A stretch of 64,000 bases of DNA from Leisingera thetidis (GCF_025857195.1 NZ_CP109787.1:1429501-1493500); one strand, 5' to 3'. Counted from the first letter of the stretch, positions 35,393 to 44,635 are shown. Translations and numbers: made by a program. The notes: a model not told the origin generated them from the letters alone.

Positions 35393-36079
35393 TCACCCCT
35401 TGGCCCATTTGTCTTCCAGCCGCTCCAGCGCGGCAATGCGCTCATCCGTTTTCGGATGGCTCATCAGCCAGGCCGGCGCCATGCCGGCGCGCTGCTGGGT
35501 CAGCGCTTCCAGCTTGGCAAACAGGCTCTTCTGCGGCGCCAGCCCGATGCCCGCCTTGGTCAGCAGCGCCGCGGCATATTCATCCGCCTCATACTCGTCG
35601 CCGCGCGACAGCCGGGCGGCAATCAGGCCGGTCAGCACGCCGGCAATCCACGGGCCCACGATCGGGATATAGCGGCCCAGGATCAGCATCAGCGCCGTGC
35701 GCAGCGCATTCTGGCCGGAAAAATCAATCATCCGCTTCCTGGCATGCCCCAGCGCCACATGGCCCAGCTCATGCGCGATCACCGAGGCCAGCTCCTCGGC
35801 GCTGACCTCGCCGTTCTGGTATTTGCGGTAGAACCCGCGGGTGATGAAGATCCGTCCGTCGGCGGCCGCCAGCCCGTTCACCGGGTCCACCTCGTAGATA
35901 TGCACCGGGATGCGGGCGATGTTCAGCGCCGCCGCCAGCCGGTCGGTCAGCCGCTTCAGCCGCGGGTCCGCCAGCTCGGTCGAGCGCTGGTCCAGCTCGC
36001 GATGGGTGCGCCAGATGGAAATCCGGTACATCACAAGGCCATAGAGCAGGGCCAGCAGGATCGGCATGAGGCGCAGCAT
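35393..36079 (-). CDS. M48-family zinc metalloprotease
   Basis: 228 residues. An N-terminal membrane segment (MPILLALLYGLVMYRISI) precedes the peptidase core: zinc motif VIAHELGHVALGHARKR, a further hydrophobic stretch (YIPIVGPWIAGVLTGLIA), then SRGDEYEADEYAAALLTKAG with the third zinc ligand, ending in MSHPKTDERIAALE. It resembles HtpX-like or M48 family membrane quality-control proteases. Stand-alone gene. Confidence 0.9.
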   Translation of the reverse strand: MLRLMPILLALLYGLVMYRISIWRTHRELDQRSTELADPRLKRLTDRLAAALNIARIPVHIYEVDPVNGLAAADGRIFITRGFYRKYQNGEVSAEELASVIAHELGHVALGHARKRMIDFSGQNALRTALMLILGRYIPIVGPWIAGVLTGLIAARLSRGDEYEADEYAAALLTKAGIGLAPQKSLFAKLEALTQQRAGMAPAWLMSHPKTDERIAALERLEDKWAKG

Positions 36080-36110
36080 GGCTCAGATATGGGGGCTGGC
36101 GGCGCCAGTC

Positions 36111-37541
36111 TCAAGCGGTTTCTGCCAGATCCCCGCTGTCCCATCCGGATGCCTCCGCCAGCCTCTCCCGGCTCGAGGGCCAGCCGCTGGCCGTCACCGC
36201 GTCCTGCAGCGCGGCATAGCAGTCCGGATCGATGCCGGGGCCGGCGAGTCCGTCCATGATGGCATAGGCCTCCTCCAGCGGCAGCGCCGCCCGGTAGGGG
36301 CGGTCGGCGGTCAGCGCGTCAAAGATGTCGGCAACCGCCAGGACCCGCATATCGGTGGTCAGCTGATCGGCGCCCAGCCCGTAAGGATATCCCTTGCCGT
36401 CCAGCCGCTCATGATGGGCGGCACTGACATCGGCCAGCTCCCGGAACACTGGAATCCGGCTCAGCACCTCATGGCCCAGCACCGGATGCAGCTTCATCCG
36501 GGCAAGCTCCCCGCCGGTCAGCCGGCCGGGCTTGTCGAGGATGGTGTTGGAGATCCCCAGCTTGCCGATGTCATGCAGCAGCGCGCCGCGCACCATCCAG
36601 CGCCGCCGCGCCGGCGCATAGCCCAGCTGATCGCAGATCATGCCGGTATAGCGCGCCACCCGCCGGGAATGGCCGTGGGTAAAGGGGCTCTTGGCGTCGA
36701 TCACCAGCGAGAACGCCTCGCTGATCTCATCCAGGTAATCCTCGTCCACCGGGCGGCTGTGCTGCGCCTGCTCGGCGGCAAAGACCTCGGCCTCCAGGCC
36801 GGGATCCATCAGCGCCCGGGCAAAGCCGGGGCGGCGGATCAGCGCGGTGAACACCGGCACCAGTTCCGGGTCGAACCAGCTGCCCGCGCGCCGCTCCAGC
36901 TCGGCCGCGGCGGCGCCGGCCCCGAGGGAGACGGTGAACACATCCGCCACCTGCGCCATCAGCGCAATCCGCGCATAAAGCGGGATCGCGCTGCCGCGCA
37001 GCCCCTGCGGCCGGCCGCCGCCGTCCCAATGCTCGTCCAGCGCGGCAATGCCGGCGGCGACATCCTCGGAAAACCGCATCTGCCGGGCGATGGCGGCGCC
37101 CCGGTTGCAGCGGGTCTCGATCAGCTCGCCGGAGAGGCTGCCGTTCCTGGCGATGACATGGCCCAGCGTCTTCAGCTTCTGCAGCGGCGCGCTGCCAAGG
37201 CCGGTGTTGCGGAACAGGAACCCGATGCCCTGGCGGGCCCCGCTGACGGTCTTGAAATTGCGTTTGAAGTTCAGGTCGTCGGTCAGGTACAGCTGGCAGA
37301 TCCGGGCCGCGTTGGAGCTGCAGCCCAGGTCCTTCATCAGCAGCGTGAAATACAGCCCCGAGCGCGCCTGCTGCGGCAGCCCCAGCGCGGCCGCCGCCTG
37401 CATCCCGATCCAGCAGCAGCGCAGGCAATGCCCCTTGGGCTGGCCTTCGGTCAGGTCCAGCGCATGGCTGAACGCCCCCAGAAGCTCGCCAAGGCGGAGC
37501 GTGCCGGGGGCGGCGGAATCGGTCGGAATGGCAGGCGTCAT
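36111..37541 (-). CDS. Tandem HD-GYP-type protein: degenerate N-terminal and canonical C-terminal domain
   Basis: 476 residues. The C-terminal half is a canonical c-di-GMP phosphodiesterase: HSRRVARYTG, LLHDIGKLGI, HPVLGHEVLSRI, SAAHHERLDGKGYPYGL and ADIFDALTADRPYR. The N-terminal half repeats the same layout, but GHCLRCCWIG and LLMKDLGCSSNA replace the metal-binding HD and ALDEHWDGGGRPQGL replaces the GYP stretch, so it is probably a non-catalytic sensor. The start is uncertain among 37547, 37541 and an out-of-frame ATG; 37541 is the first ATG in frame. Confidence 0.87.
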   Translation of the reverse strand: MTPAIPTDSAAPGTLRLGELLGAFSHALDLTEGQPKGHCLRCCWIGMQAAAALGLPQQARSGLYFTLLMKDLGCSSNAARICQLYLTDDLNFKRNFKTVSGARQGIGFLFRNTGLGSAPLQKLKTLGHVIARNGSLSGELIETRCNRGAAIARQMRFSEDVAAGIAALDEHWDGGGRPQGLRGSAIPLYARIALMAQVADVFTVSLGAGAAAAELERRAGSWFDPELVPVFTALIRRPGFARALMDPGLEAEVFAAEQAQHSRPVDEDYLDEISEAFSLVIDAKSPFTHGHSRRVARYTGMICDQLGYAPARRRWMVRGALLHDIGKLGISNTILDKPGRLTGGELARMKLHPVLGHEVLSRIPVFRELADVSAAHHERLDGKGYPYGLGADQLTTDMRVLAVADIFDALTADRPYRAALPLEEAYAIMDGLAGPGIDPDCYAALQDAVTASGWPSSRERLAEASGWDSGDLAETA

Positions 37542-37689
37542 GGGCACTCATCGCAGGAAACGGTGAATGCCATGCTGGACAGCGGCGGCTTAACCGGGGA
37601 TTACCGGGCCGCGGGTTGCGAGGATTTGTTTTGCGCTGATTTGACGTAATTTCCGGAGCCGCCGGACGGCGGCCCCGGGGGCCCCGGCC

Positions 37690-37953
37690 CTAGTTCACGC
37701 CCAGTTTTCCGGGAAATTCTATATTGATTTCAAGGCTCGACAGCTCGTCGCCGCGTTCCATGCGGATGTCGATCGCCTCATCGCCGATCTGCATGTGGCG
37801 GCGGATCACCTCCAGGATGTCACGCTGCAGCTGCGGCAGGCAGTCGGGGCGGGCGCCGCCGCTGCCGCTGCGCTCATGCGCCAGCAGGATCTGCAGCCGC
37901 TCCTTGGCGGTGCTGGCCGAGGCTTTGCGGGGACGCAGGGAAAAACCGAACAT
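37690..37953 (-). CDS. minE: Cell division topological specificity factor MinE
   Basis: 87 residues. It has the expected membrane-targeting N-terminus (MFGFSLRPRKASASTAKERLQILLAHERS) with its MinD-contact helix, and the conserved C-terminal half (LQRDILEVIRRHMQI, MERGDELSSLEINIEFP). It starts four bases after minD ends and completes a minC-minD-minE operon read on the minus strand. MinE drives pole-to-pole oscillation that keeps the Z-ring at midcell. Confidence 0.95.
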   Translation of the reverse strand: MFGFSLRPRKASASTAKERLQILLAHERSGSGGARPDCLPQLQRDILEVIRRHMQIGDEAIDIRMERGDELSSLEINIEFPGKLGVN

Positions 37954-37957
37954 CCGC

Positions 37958-38806
37958 TTACACCGCCCGCCGGAACAGCCGCTGCAGCAGCCCGCGGCGG
38001 GGATCGGCGGCAATCCGCATCTCGATCTGCTCGCCGATCAGCCGGCCCACCGCATCCTCATAGGCGGCTCCGGCCGCCGATGGGTCATCCAGCACCACCG
38101 GCACGCCGAGGTTGGAGGCGCGCAGCACCGCGGTGCTTTCCGGGATGATGCCCAGCAGCGGCACCGCCAGCACTTCCAGCACATCCTCGACGGTCATCAT
38201 CTCGCCGCTGTCGATGCGGGACTTGTCGTGGCGGGTGATCAGCACCTGTGCCTTCACCGGCTCGGCGCCGGTCCTGCCGGCCCGTTCGGTGATGCTGTTG
38301 AGCAGTCCCAGCACCCGGTCGCTGTCGCGCACCGAGGAGACTTCGGGGTTGGTCACCACAATCGCCTCGTCGGCAAAATGCATCGCCATCTGGGCGCCGC
38401 GCTCGATGCCGGCCGGGCTGTCGCAGATGATGTAATCGAACTCCTGGCGCAGCTCGTCCAGCACCTTCTCGACGCCCTCGCGGGTCAGCGCGTCCTTGTC
38501 GCGGGTCTGCGACGTCGGCAGCACCGACAGCGTCTCCAGCCGCCGGTCGCGGATCAGCGCCTGCTTCAGCTTGGCATCGCCCTGAATGACGTTGATGAAG
38601 TCGAACACCACCCGGCGCTCGCAGCCCATGATCATGTCCAGGTTGCGCAGGCCGACGTCGAAATCGATCACCACCGTCTTGTGGCCGCGCCGCGCCAGTT
38701 CGGCACCCACCGCCGCCGAGGTTGTGGTCTTGCCGACGCCGCCCTTGCCCGAGGTGACCACGATCACCCGGCCCAGCGGCTCTTCCAGTTTCAGGTCCTT
38801 GCTCAT
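37958..38806 (-). CDS. minD: Septum site-determining ATPase MinD
   Basis: 282 residues. It has the deviant Walker A motif SGKGGVGKTTTSAAVG near residues 19-34, switch regions (VIDFDVGLRNLDMIMG, YIICDSPAGIERG), and a C-terminal amphipathic membrane-targeting helix (RGLLQRLFRR). The start at 38806 (MSKDLKLEE) is preferred over a longer frame. MinC lies upstream with a 25-base gap. Confidence 0.96.
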   Translation of the reverse strand: MSKDLKLEEPLGRVIVVTSGKGGVGKTTTSAAVGAELARRGHKTVVIDFDVGLRNLDMIMGCERRVVFDFINVIQGDAKLKQALIRDRRLETLSVLPTSQTRDKDALTREGVEKVLDELRQEFDYIICDSPAGIERGAQMAMHFADEAIVVTNPEVSSVRDSDRVLGLLNSITERAGRTGAEPVKAQVLITRHDKSRIDSGEMMTVEDVLEVLAVPLLGIIPESTAVLRASNLGVPVVLDDPSAAGAAYEDAVGRLIGEQIEMRIAADPRRGLLQRLFRRAV

Positions 38807-38831
38807 CGTCCTGCCTTCCTTATCCCTGCTC

Positions 38832-39596
38832 TCATCCCAGGGCTTCCACACAGAGCCGTCCGTCCTGCAGGAACACCTGCACCGGCCGGTTCAAAAGCTC
38901 CGGCTCCAAATTCTCGCTGGTTCTGTACAGCCCCGCGACCGCCAGCAGCTCGGCGTCCAGGCTGTGGCAGAAGATGCGGGCGCTCTCGTCGCCTTCGGCC
39001 CCGGCCATGGCGCGGCCGCGCAGGCGGCCGTAGACATGGATGCTGCCGCGGGCAATCAGCTCGGCGCCGGAACTGACCGGCCCGACCACCACCAGATCGC
39101 CGCCCTCGGCCACCACCGTCTGCCCCGAGCGCACCGGCTGGGTGATCAGCCGGTTCTGCGGCGGTCGCAATTTCTTGGGCAGTTCCCGGCGGGTACCCGG
39201 CCGCGACGGCCCTTCGGTGTTGAGCGGCGCATCCTTGCCGCTGGCGATGGTGATCAGCCCGGCGTCCTCGGCCGCGGCGGTCTGCAGCGGCGTTGCGTTC
39301 TGCACCCCGAACACCGCCAGGCCGCGGCTGCGCAGGCTGTCGGCCAGGGCCCGCAGCTCGGCCGGGCGGGTCAGCCCCGGCGCCTGGGCCAGATCCAGGA
39401 TCAGCGGCGCGCCGTCAAAGAAATGCGGGCTCCAGCGCAGCTGTGCGTCAAGCGCGGCATAAAACGCCTGATCCAGCGGCCCGTCCTCCGGGCGCAGCGC
39501 AACGGCGGTGAAGTAGCGGCCGCGGATCTGGAACGGCTTCACGGCGGCGGCGGGGGCGCCGCCACGGGGTTTTGTGTCTTGATGCGGCACGCTCAC
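38832..39596 (-). CDS. minC: Septum site-determining protein MinC
   Basis: 254 residues. The C-terminal beta-helix domain is clear (VRSGQTVVAEGGDLVVVGPVSSGAELIARGSIHVYGRLRGRAMAG), including the RSGQ and G-x-IHVYG-x-LRGRA signatures. The N-terminal FtsZ-inhibiting domain is divergent, as usual. Translation probably starts at the GTG at 39596, which has AGGAG seven bases upstream; a second GTG lies two codons later. First gene of the min operon. Confidence 0.94.
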   Translation of the reverse strand: MSVPHQDTKPRGGAPAAAVKPFQIRGRYFTAVALRPEDGPLDQAFYAALDAQLRWSPHFFDGAPLILDLAQAPGLTRPAELRALADSLRSRGLAVFGVQNATPLQTAAAEDAGLITIASGKDAPLNTEGPSRPGTRRELPKKLRPPQNRLITQPVRSGQTVVAEGGDLVVVGPVSSGAELIARGSIHVYGRLRGRAMAGAEGDESARIFCHSLDAELLAVAGLYRTSENLEPELLNRPVQVFLQDGRLCVEALG

Positions 39597-40160
39597 GCGA
39601 TGCTCCTGCTCGGGGATTGGCGGGTCTGGTCGCCGCGCCTTTATCCTCTTGGGTAGCCCCCGGCGGGGCGGCTGTTCAACCATGGGACAGCGGCTTCGGC
39701 GGACTTGCGCCGGTGGCCGGGCGCGGCGGCGGATTTCCGCAGGCAAACTGCTTTTGGTTGTGCAGAAAGGGATTGCCCCGGCGGCATCCGCACCGGCTGG
39801 AACGCAGGCGGCCCGGACACCGGCCGGAGGCCGGCGGAACCGCGCGGGCAAGACAAGACCGGGGTGCCGGCAGGGCCCGCAAGCAGAACCGCTCAGGGGG
39901 AGCAGGGCCGAGGGGGGCGAACGGGGCAGCCGAGGACGCGGGGGGGAGCAGGCAGGGCAGGGCTCCCGCCCGTCCGGCCCGCATTGAAAATGCCGGCCTG
40001 CCGGTTGGGCCCGGCGCCGGACCTTCAGGTCCGGCGCGCATCCTGCCTTGGCAGGATGCCATGCCCAAACCCGCCAGGGCGTGCCGGCGCAAGCCGGCGC
40101 GCCTGCGGGTGCGGGAGGGCTTCGCTGCCCGGCCCGGGCGGGCTGCCGGCTGTGCGGCGG
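39597..40160. other. 564-base gap without a supported gene
   Basis: GC-rich sequence between minC and the VWA protein gene. Open frames crossing it on the plus strand run antisense through real genes and have no ribosome sites. There are several GC palindromes (for example GGTCCGGCGC around 40000-40045), but I see no defined feature. Confidence 0.5.
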
Positions 40161-41345
40161 CTAGCGGCTCAGCTCGCGCATGCCGCGCTCCAGCCCGTCC
40201 AGCGTCATCGGCACCATGCGGTTCTCGAAGATCTCGCGGATCATGCCGATCGAATGGGTGTAGTCCCAGTATGTCTCCGGCACCGGGTTGATCCACAGAT
40301 GCGCCGCCCAGGCCTCGCGCGCGCGCTGCAGCCAGACCTGGCCCGCTTCCTCGTTCCAGTGCTCGTTGGCGCCGCCGGGATAGGCGATCTCGTAAGGGCT
40401 CATCGAGGCATCGCCGACAAAGATGCACTTGTAATCCGGCCCGTAGGTGCGCAGCACCTCATGGGTTGGGATCTTCTCGCCCCAGCGCCGCCGGTTGTCG
40501 CGCCACACGCCCTCATAAAGGCAGTTGTGGAAATAGTAGTATTCCAGGTGCTTGAACTCGGCGCGCGCGGCCGAGAACAGCTCCTCCACCACCTGGATAT
40601 GCGGATCCATCGAGCCGCCCACGTCCAGGAACAAGAGGACCTTCACCGCATTGTGCCGCTCGGGCCTTGTCTTCACGTCCAGATAGCCGTGCTCGGCGGT
40701 GGCGCGGATGGTGCCGTCAAGGTCCAGCTCCTCCCGCGCGCCTTCGCGGACCCAGCGGCGCAGCCGCTTCAGGGCGACCTTGATGTTGCGGGTGCCGAGT
40801 TCCACATCGCCGTCGAGGTTTTTGAACTCGCGCTTGTCCCAGACCTTGACCGCGCGCTGGTGGCGGCTCTTGTCCTGGCCGATGCGCACGCCCTCGGGAT
40901 TGTAGCCATAGGCGCCGAAGGGCGAGGTGCCGGCGGTGCCGATCCACTTGCTGCCGCCCTGGTGGCGGCCCTGCTGCTCCTTCAGGCGCTCCTTCAGCGT
41001 CTCCATCAGCGCCTCGAAGCCGCCAAGCGCCTCGATCTCGGCTTTTTCCTCAGGCGACAGATGCTTTTCCGCCATCTTGCGCAGCCACTCTTCGGGGATG
41101 TCGACCGCCTCCATCACCGCCTCGGCGGGGATCGCCTCCAGCCCCTCGAAGGTGGCGGCAAAGGCGCGGTCGAACTTGTCGATGTTGCGCTCGTCCTTCA
41201 CCATCGCGGCGCGGGCGAGGAAATAGAACGCCTCGATGTCATAGGTGGCCAGCCCCGCCTTCATGCCCTCGAGAAAGGTCAGATACTCGCGCAGGCTGAC
41301 CGGAACCGCCGCCTTGCGCAGGTTTTCAAAGAACGGCTGGAACAT
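40161..41345 (-). CDS. VWA-domain protein (CoxE-like) paired with a MoxR ATPase
   Basis: 394 residues. A helical N-terminal half (DKFDRAFAATFEGLEAI, ELREYLTFLEG-type sequence) precedes a von Willebrand A domain with a MIDAS-like motif LLFLDVGGSMDPHIQVVEELF, in which the usual DxSxS is DVGGS. It ends in conserved YWDYTHSIGMIREIFENRMVPMTLDGL. Such proteins work with MoxR AAA+ ATPases as metal-insertion or assembly chaperones. The partner ATPase is three genes upstream on the same strand. Confidence 0.88.
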   Translation of the reverse strand: MFQPFFENLRKAAVPVSLREYLTFLEGMKAGLATYDIEAFYFLARAAMVKDERNIDKFDRAFAATFEGLEAIPAEAVMEAVDIPEEWLRKMAEKHLSPEEKAEIEALGGFEALMETLKERLKEQQGRHQGGSKWIGTAGTSPFGAYGYNPEGVRIGQDKSRHQRAVKVWDKREFKNLDGDVELGTRNIKVALKRLRRWVREGAREELDLDGTIRATAEHGYLDVKTRPERHNAVKVLLFLDVGGSMDPHIQVVEELFSAARAEFKHLEYYYFHNCLYEGVWRDNRRRWGEKIPTHEVLRTYGPDYKCIFVGDASMSPYEIAYPGGANEHWNEEAGQVWLQRAREAWAAHLWINPVPETYWDYTHSIGMIREIFENRMVPMTLDGLERGMRELSR

Positions 41346-41363
41346 CGCGGGCCTCCGGCAGGG

Positions 41364-41531
41364 TTACGCCAGCACCCGGTGCATCAGGATGGTTGCCAGC
41401 AGGCCGACAATACCAAAAACGATGGCATAGACAGCCCCGTATTGCAGCATGTCCAGTTTGTTGCCGCCACGTTTGCGGGCCTTCATGGCGCCGGTGAGGG
41501 CGCCCAGCACTAAGCCGGCGATTACGATCAT
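41364..41531 (-). CDS. 55-residue membrane protein between the VWA and DUF2927 genes
   Basis: A short open frame (MIVIAGLVLGALTGAMKARKRGG, then a second hydrophobic segment AVYAIVFGIVGLLATILMH) with a basic loop between two helices. It sits tightly, 18 bases upstream of the VWA gene, in the same direction. The hydrophobic-basic-hydrophobic layout argues for a true small membrane protein. Function unknown; its place suggests it anchors or assists the MoxR/VWA complex. Confidence 0.7.
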   Translation of the reverse strand: MIVIAGLVLGALTGAMKARKRGGNKLDMLQYGAVYAIVFGIVGLLATILMHRVLA

Positions 41532-41592
41532 GGTGTGTTCCGTTTCCTGTCTTTCAGGGCCAGTCTTTCAGGACCAGTTCATCTGCGCCGGA

Positions 41593-43017
41593 TCAGGGGG
41601 CCGAGGGGCGCAGCGCGGCGATTTCCTCCAGCCGCGCCTCCACCACCCAATCCGGGCCGAACCCGTAGCGCGCCCACCCCAGGCTGTCCAGCCTGACCCG
41701 GCGCGCCTCGGCGGTGCGGTGCTCCAGGTCCAGCGCCTCGGCCTGCAGCATCAGCAGCGTCGACAGCAGCGCCGCGTTCTCATGCGCCGCCGCCGCCGCC
41801 GCCGCCGGCTCCAGCAGCGCCAGCGCCGCGGCGCCGTTGCCGGAGGCGATCTCATAGGCGGCCAGCTGCACCGCCAGCCTGGCCTGGTGCATCGCGGTGC
41901 CGGGCAGCCCCTGCAGATAGGTCATCGCGGTGCGGAAATGCTGCAGCGCCAGCTCCGGCTCGCGCACATGCAGCATCCGGCCCAGGGTGTAATGGCTCAT
42001 CGCGCGGCGGTGGTCCTGCCAGCCCAGGTCGCGGGCAATCGCCGCCGCCCTGTTGGCGGCCCGCAGCCGCTCCCGCAGGGCGGTGCTTGGCCCCAGCGCC
42101 TGCTCATAGGCGGTGATCCAGGCCCGCGGGGTTTCCGGCAGCCAGCCGGCTGCCGCCCGCACACCGGCCGGGTTCAGCCGCGCCAGCACCGCGGGCAGGC
42201 GGGCGGCCACGTCGGCCCGGCTCATGCCGGTGCGCAGCTCCGGCGCATAGGTGGCGCGCAGGATCAGCATGTCGAACCCGGTCAGCACCGCGTGGACATT
42301 GTCGTCGTTGAAGATCGAATCCGGCAGCCGGTACAGATCGTTCAGCGGCCCGACCGCCTGCGCCAGCTCCTCGTGCAGGCAGTCGCGCACCTCCTGCGGG
42401 CTGGTGTCGTTGGGGATGAACACCGCCAGCTTTTCGCGGCTGCGCAGCAGCGACCAGTTGGTGCGCGGGCTGCGGCGGCTGCGGCGGTACTCGGCCAGCG
42501 AGGAGACATTGGGCACCACGAAACAGGCCGCCTTGGGCAGCGCCCGGCGGATCTCGGCGCGCGGCACCGACTGGATGGTGATGCTGGCAGCGTCACCGGA
42601 CACGCGGCGGATGGGAATCCCGGCCTCATCGCGCAGCCGCGCCAGCAGCGCGGTCAGGTCGCGGTTGAAGCCGGGCGCGGGGGCGCCGGTCACGCGCAGG
42701 GTGATGGGGGCCTCGAAGCGGGTGAACTGGGGCAGGGTGGTGCCGCCCTCCAGCTGGAAGTGCAGGTCCAGAAAATCCCGCGCGATGCTGGCGTTGGACC
42801 GCTGCGGCCGCGGCGGCCGCCGGGCGGTGAAGACCTTGACCGGGGGCAGGGCGGCAGGGGCGGCAGCGGCCCGGGTCGGGGCCTCGGCGCGGTGGAGCGG
42901 CGCAGTGCAGGCGGTCAGCGCCAGCGCCGCCAGGGCCGCCGCGGCCGCCCGCAGCAGCCGCCGCCGGGGCTGCCGGGCAATACGATGTGAATCCGGTGCA
43001 GCAGCGTCAGCGGGCAA
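41593..43017 (-). CDS. DUF2927-domain lipoprotein
   Basis: 474 residues. A lipoprotein signal ends in LALTACTAP. The central region has the family features ACFVVPNVSSLAEYRRSRR and CLHEELAQAVGPLNDLYRLPDSIFNDDN, which look metallopeptidase-like (H-E-E-L). The C-terminal half is helical and repeat-like, possibly TPR. The only workable start is the TTG at 43017, with TAGGAG upstream. It lies between the MoxR ATPase and the VWA protein genes. Confidence 0.82.
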   Translation of the reverse strand: MPADAAAPDSHRIARQPRRRLLRAAAAALAALALTACTAPLHRAEAPTRAAAAPAALPPVKVFTARRPPRPQRSNASIARDFLDLHFQLEGGTTLPQFTRFEAPITLRVTGAPAPGFNRDLTALLARLRDEAGIPIRRVSGDAASITIQSVPRAEIRRALPKAACFVVPNVSSLAEYRRSRRSPRTNWSLLRSREKLAVFIPNDTSPQEVRDCLHEELAQAVGPLNDLYRLPDSIFNDDNVHAVLTGFDMLILRATYAPELRTGMSRADVAARLPAVLARLNPAGVRAAAGWLPETPRAWITAYEQALGPSTALRERLRAANRAAAIARDLGWQDHRRAMSHYTLGRMLHVREPELALQHFRTAMTYLQGLPGTAMHQARLAVQLAAYEIASGNGAAALALLEPAAAAAAAHENAALLSTLLMLQAEALDLEHRTAEARRVRLDSLGWARYGFGPDWVVEARLEEIAALRPSAP

Positions 43018-43149
43018 TACAGGCGTCTCCTATCAGCCCGGCCCTAGCAGCCCGGCTCCGTTTCCTCTGATAGGGGAATGCGGCAGCAATTTGAAGCGAA
43101 ACAGGCAGGGCCGCGGCGCTGCCTGTCCGGTGTGTCCGCGGTGCCCGGC

Positions 43150-43989
43150 TCAGCGCCGCCCGCGGGCCATGAAGGCAAGCCGTTCGAACAGATGCACGTC
43201 CTGCTCGTTCTTCAAAAGCGCGCCGTGCAGCTTGGGCAGCGCGCTGGCGCCGTCGCGGGCGATGTCCTCCGGGCTCAGATCCTCGGCCAGCAGCAGTTTC
43301 AGCCAGTCGATCACTTCCGAGGTGGAGGGTTTTTTCTTCAGCCCTTGCGTCTCGCGGATCTCGTAGAACTGGGTCAGCGCCGCGGTCAGCAGCGCCTCCT
43401 TGATGCCCGGGTGGTGCACGGCGACGATCTTGCGCATGGTCTCGGCATCGGGGAAGCGGATGTAATGGAAGAAGCAGCGGCGCAGAAACGCGTCCGGCAG
43501 CTCCTTTTCGTTGTTGGAGGTGATGATCATCACCGGGCGGTGCCTGGCCCTGATGGTCTCGCCGGTCTCGTAGACGTGGAACTCCATCTTGTCGAGCTCC
43601 TGCAACAGGTCGTTGGGGAACTCGATGTCGGCCTTGTCGATCTCGTCGATCAGCAGCACCACCTTCTCATCGGCCTCAAAGGCCTCCCACAGCTTGCCCT
43701 TGCGGATGTAGTTCTTGACGTCATGCACCCGCTCTTCGCCCAGCTGGCTGTCGCGCAGCCGGCTGACGGCATCGTATTCATACAGCCCCTGCTGGGCGCG
43801 GGTGGTGGATTTCACATTCCACTCGATCATCCGCAGCCCCAGGGCGCTGGCCACCTGCTTGGCGAGCTCGGTTTTGCCGGTGCCGGGCTCGCCCTTGACC
43901 AGCAATGGCCGCTCCAGCGTCACCGCCGCGTTCACCGCAACTTTCAAGTCATCTGTTGCGACATATTCCTTAGTGCCCTGAAATTGCAT
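43150..43989 (-). CDS. MoxR-family AAA+ ATPase
   Basis: 279 residues. Walker A LLVKGEPGTGKTELAKQVA, Walker B KVVLLIDEIDKAD, sensor 1 VMIITSNNEKELPDAFLRRCFFHYI with the arginine finger, and a helical lid. The start at 43989 has AGGAAAGAT before the ATG. It is first in a four-gene set: ATPase, DUF2927 lipoprotein, 55-residue membrane protein, VWA protein. The set is inferred to be a chaperone system acting at the envelope. It is divergent from dksA. Confidence 0.93.
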   Translation of the reverse strand: MQFQGTKEYVATDDLKVAVNAAVTLERPLLVKGEPGTGKTELAKQVASALGLRMIEWNVKSTTRAQQGLYEYDAVSRLRDSQLGEERVHDVKNYIRKGKLWEAFEADEKVVLLIDEIDKADIEFPNDLLQELDKMEFHVYETGETIRARHRPVMIITSNNEKELPDAFLRRCFFHYIRFPDAETMRKIVAVHHPGIKEALLTAALTQFYEIRETQGLKKKPSTSEVIDWLKLLLAEDLSPEDIARDGASALPKLHGALLKNEQDVHLFERLAFMARGRR

Positions 43990-44176
43990 ATCTTTCCTGT
44001 TCCGGTCCGGTTTGGCGCCGCAGCGCCCTGTTGTTATCACGGTTTTAACCAAACAGCGCCACTATTGTGTAGTGACATTCCTTTCCGATAGGGATAAACG
44101 CTGCGGCAGAGGGGGTAGCCAAAATGTTCAGGTGCAAATTATGACCAACATTATGGGCCAGACCGAAGGAGCCGAA

Positions 44177-44599
44177 ATGAAGCAAGAAGTGTTTCTGCCG
44201 GACGATTACCGACCGGCCGAAGATGAGCCGTTCATGAATGAACGGCAGCTTGAGTATTTCCGACGCAAACTATTGGAATGGAAACAGGAACTGCTGTCCG
44301 GCAGCCGCGAGACCATCGAAGGGCTGCAGGGCAACACCCGCAACATCCCGGATGTCGCCGACCGCGCCAGCGAAGAGACCGACCGCGCCCTGGAGCTGCG
44401 CACCCGCGACCGCCAGCGCAAGCTGGTCGCCAAGATCGACTCGGCGCTGCGCCGCATCGACGAGGGCGAATACGGCTACTGCGAAGTGACCGGCGACCCG
44501 ATCTCGCTGAAACGGCTGGATGCACGTCCGATCGCCACCATGAGCCTGGAGGCGCAGGAGCGCCACGAGCGCCGCGAGAAAGTCCACCGCGACGACTGA
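44177..44599 (+). CDS. dksA: RNA polymerase-binding transcription factor DksA
   Basis: 140 residues. It acts in the secondary channel of RNA polymerase with ppGpp in the stringent response. The coiled-coil tip acidic pair is present (NIPDVADRASEETDRALELR). The C-terminal zinc-finger region keeps only one cysteine (C102, YGYCEVTGDPISLKRLDARPIATMSLEAQERHE), as in the noncanonical Rhodobacter sphaeroides DksA RSP2654. The start at 44177 has GAAGGAG well placed. A strong terminator follows. Confidence 0.93.
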   Translation: MKQEVFLPDDYRPAEDEPFMNERQLEYFRRKLLEWKQELLSGSRETIEGLQGNTRNIPDVADRASEETDRALELRTRDRQRKLVAKIDSALRRIDEGEYGYCEVTGDPISLKRLDARPIATMSLEAQERHERREKVHRDD

Positions 44600-44635
44600 C
44601 CGCCGGCCGTGGCGGTGAAAACGCGCGGATTCATG

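Noticed and set aside
39705..41513. 602-residue plus-strand open frame
   Set aside because: It runs antisense through the VWA gene, has no ribosome site, and its composition is typical of GC-rich shadow frames.
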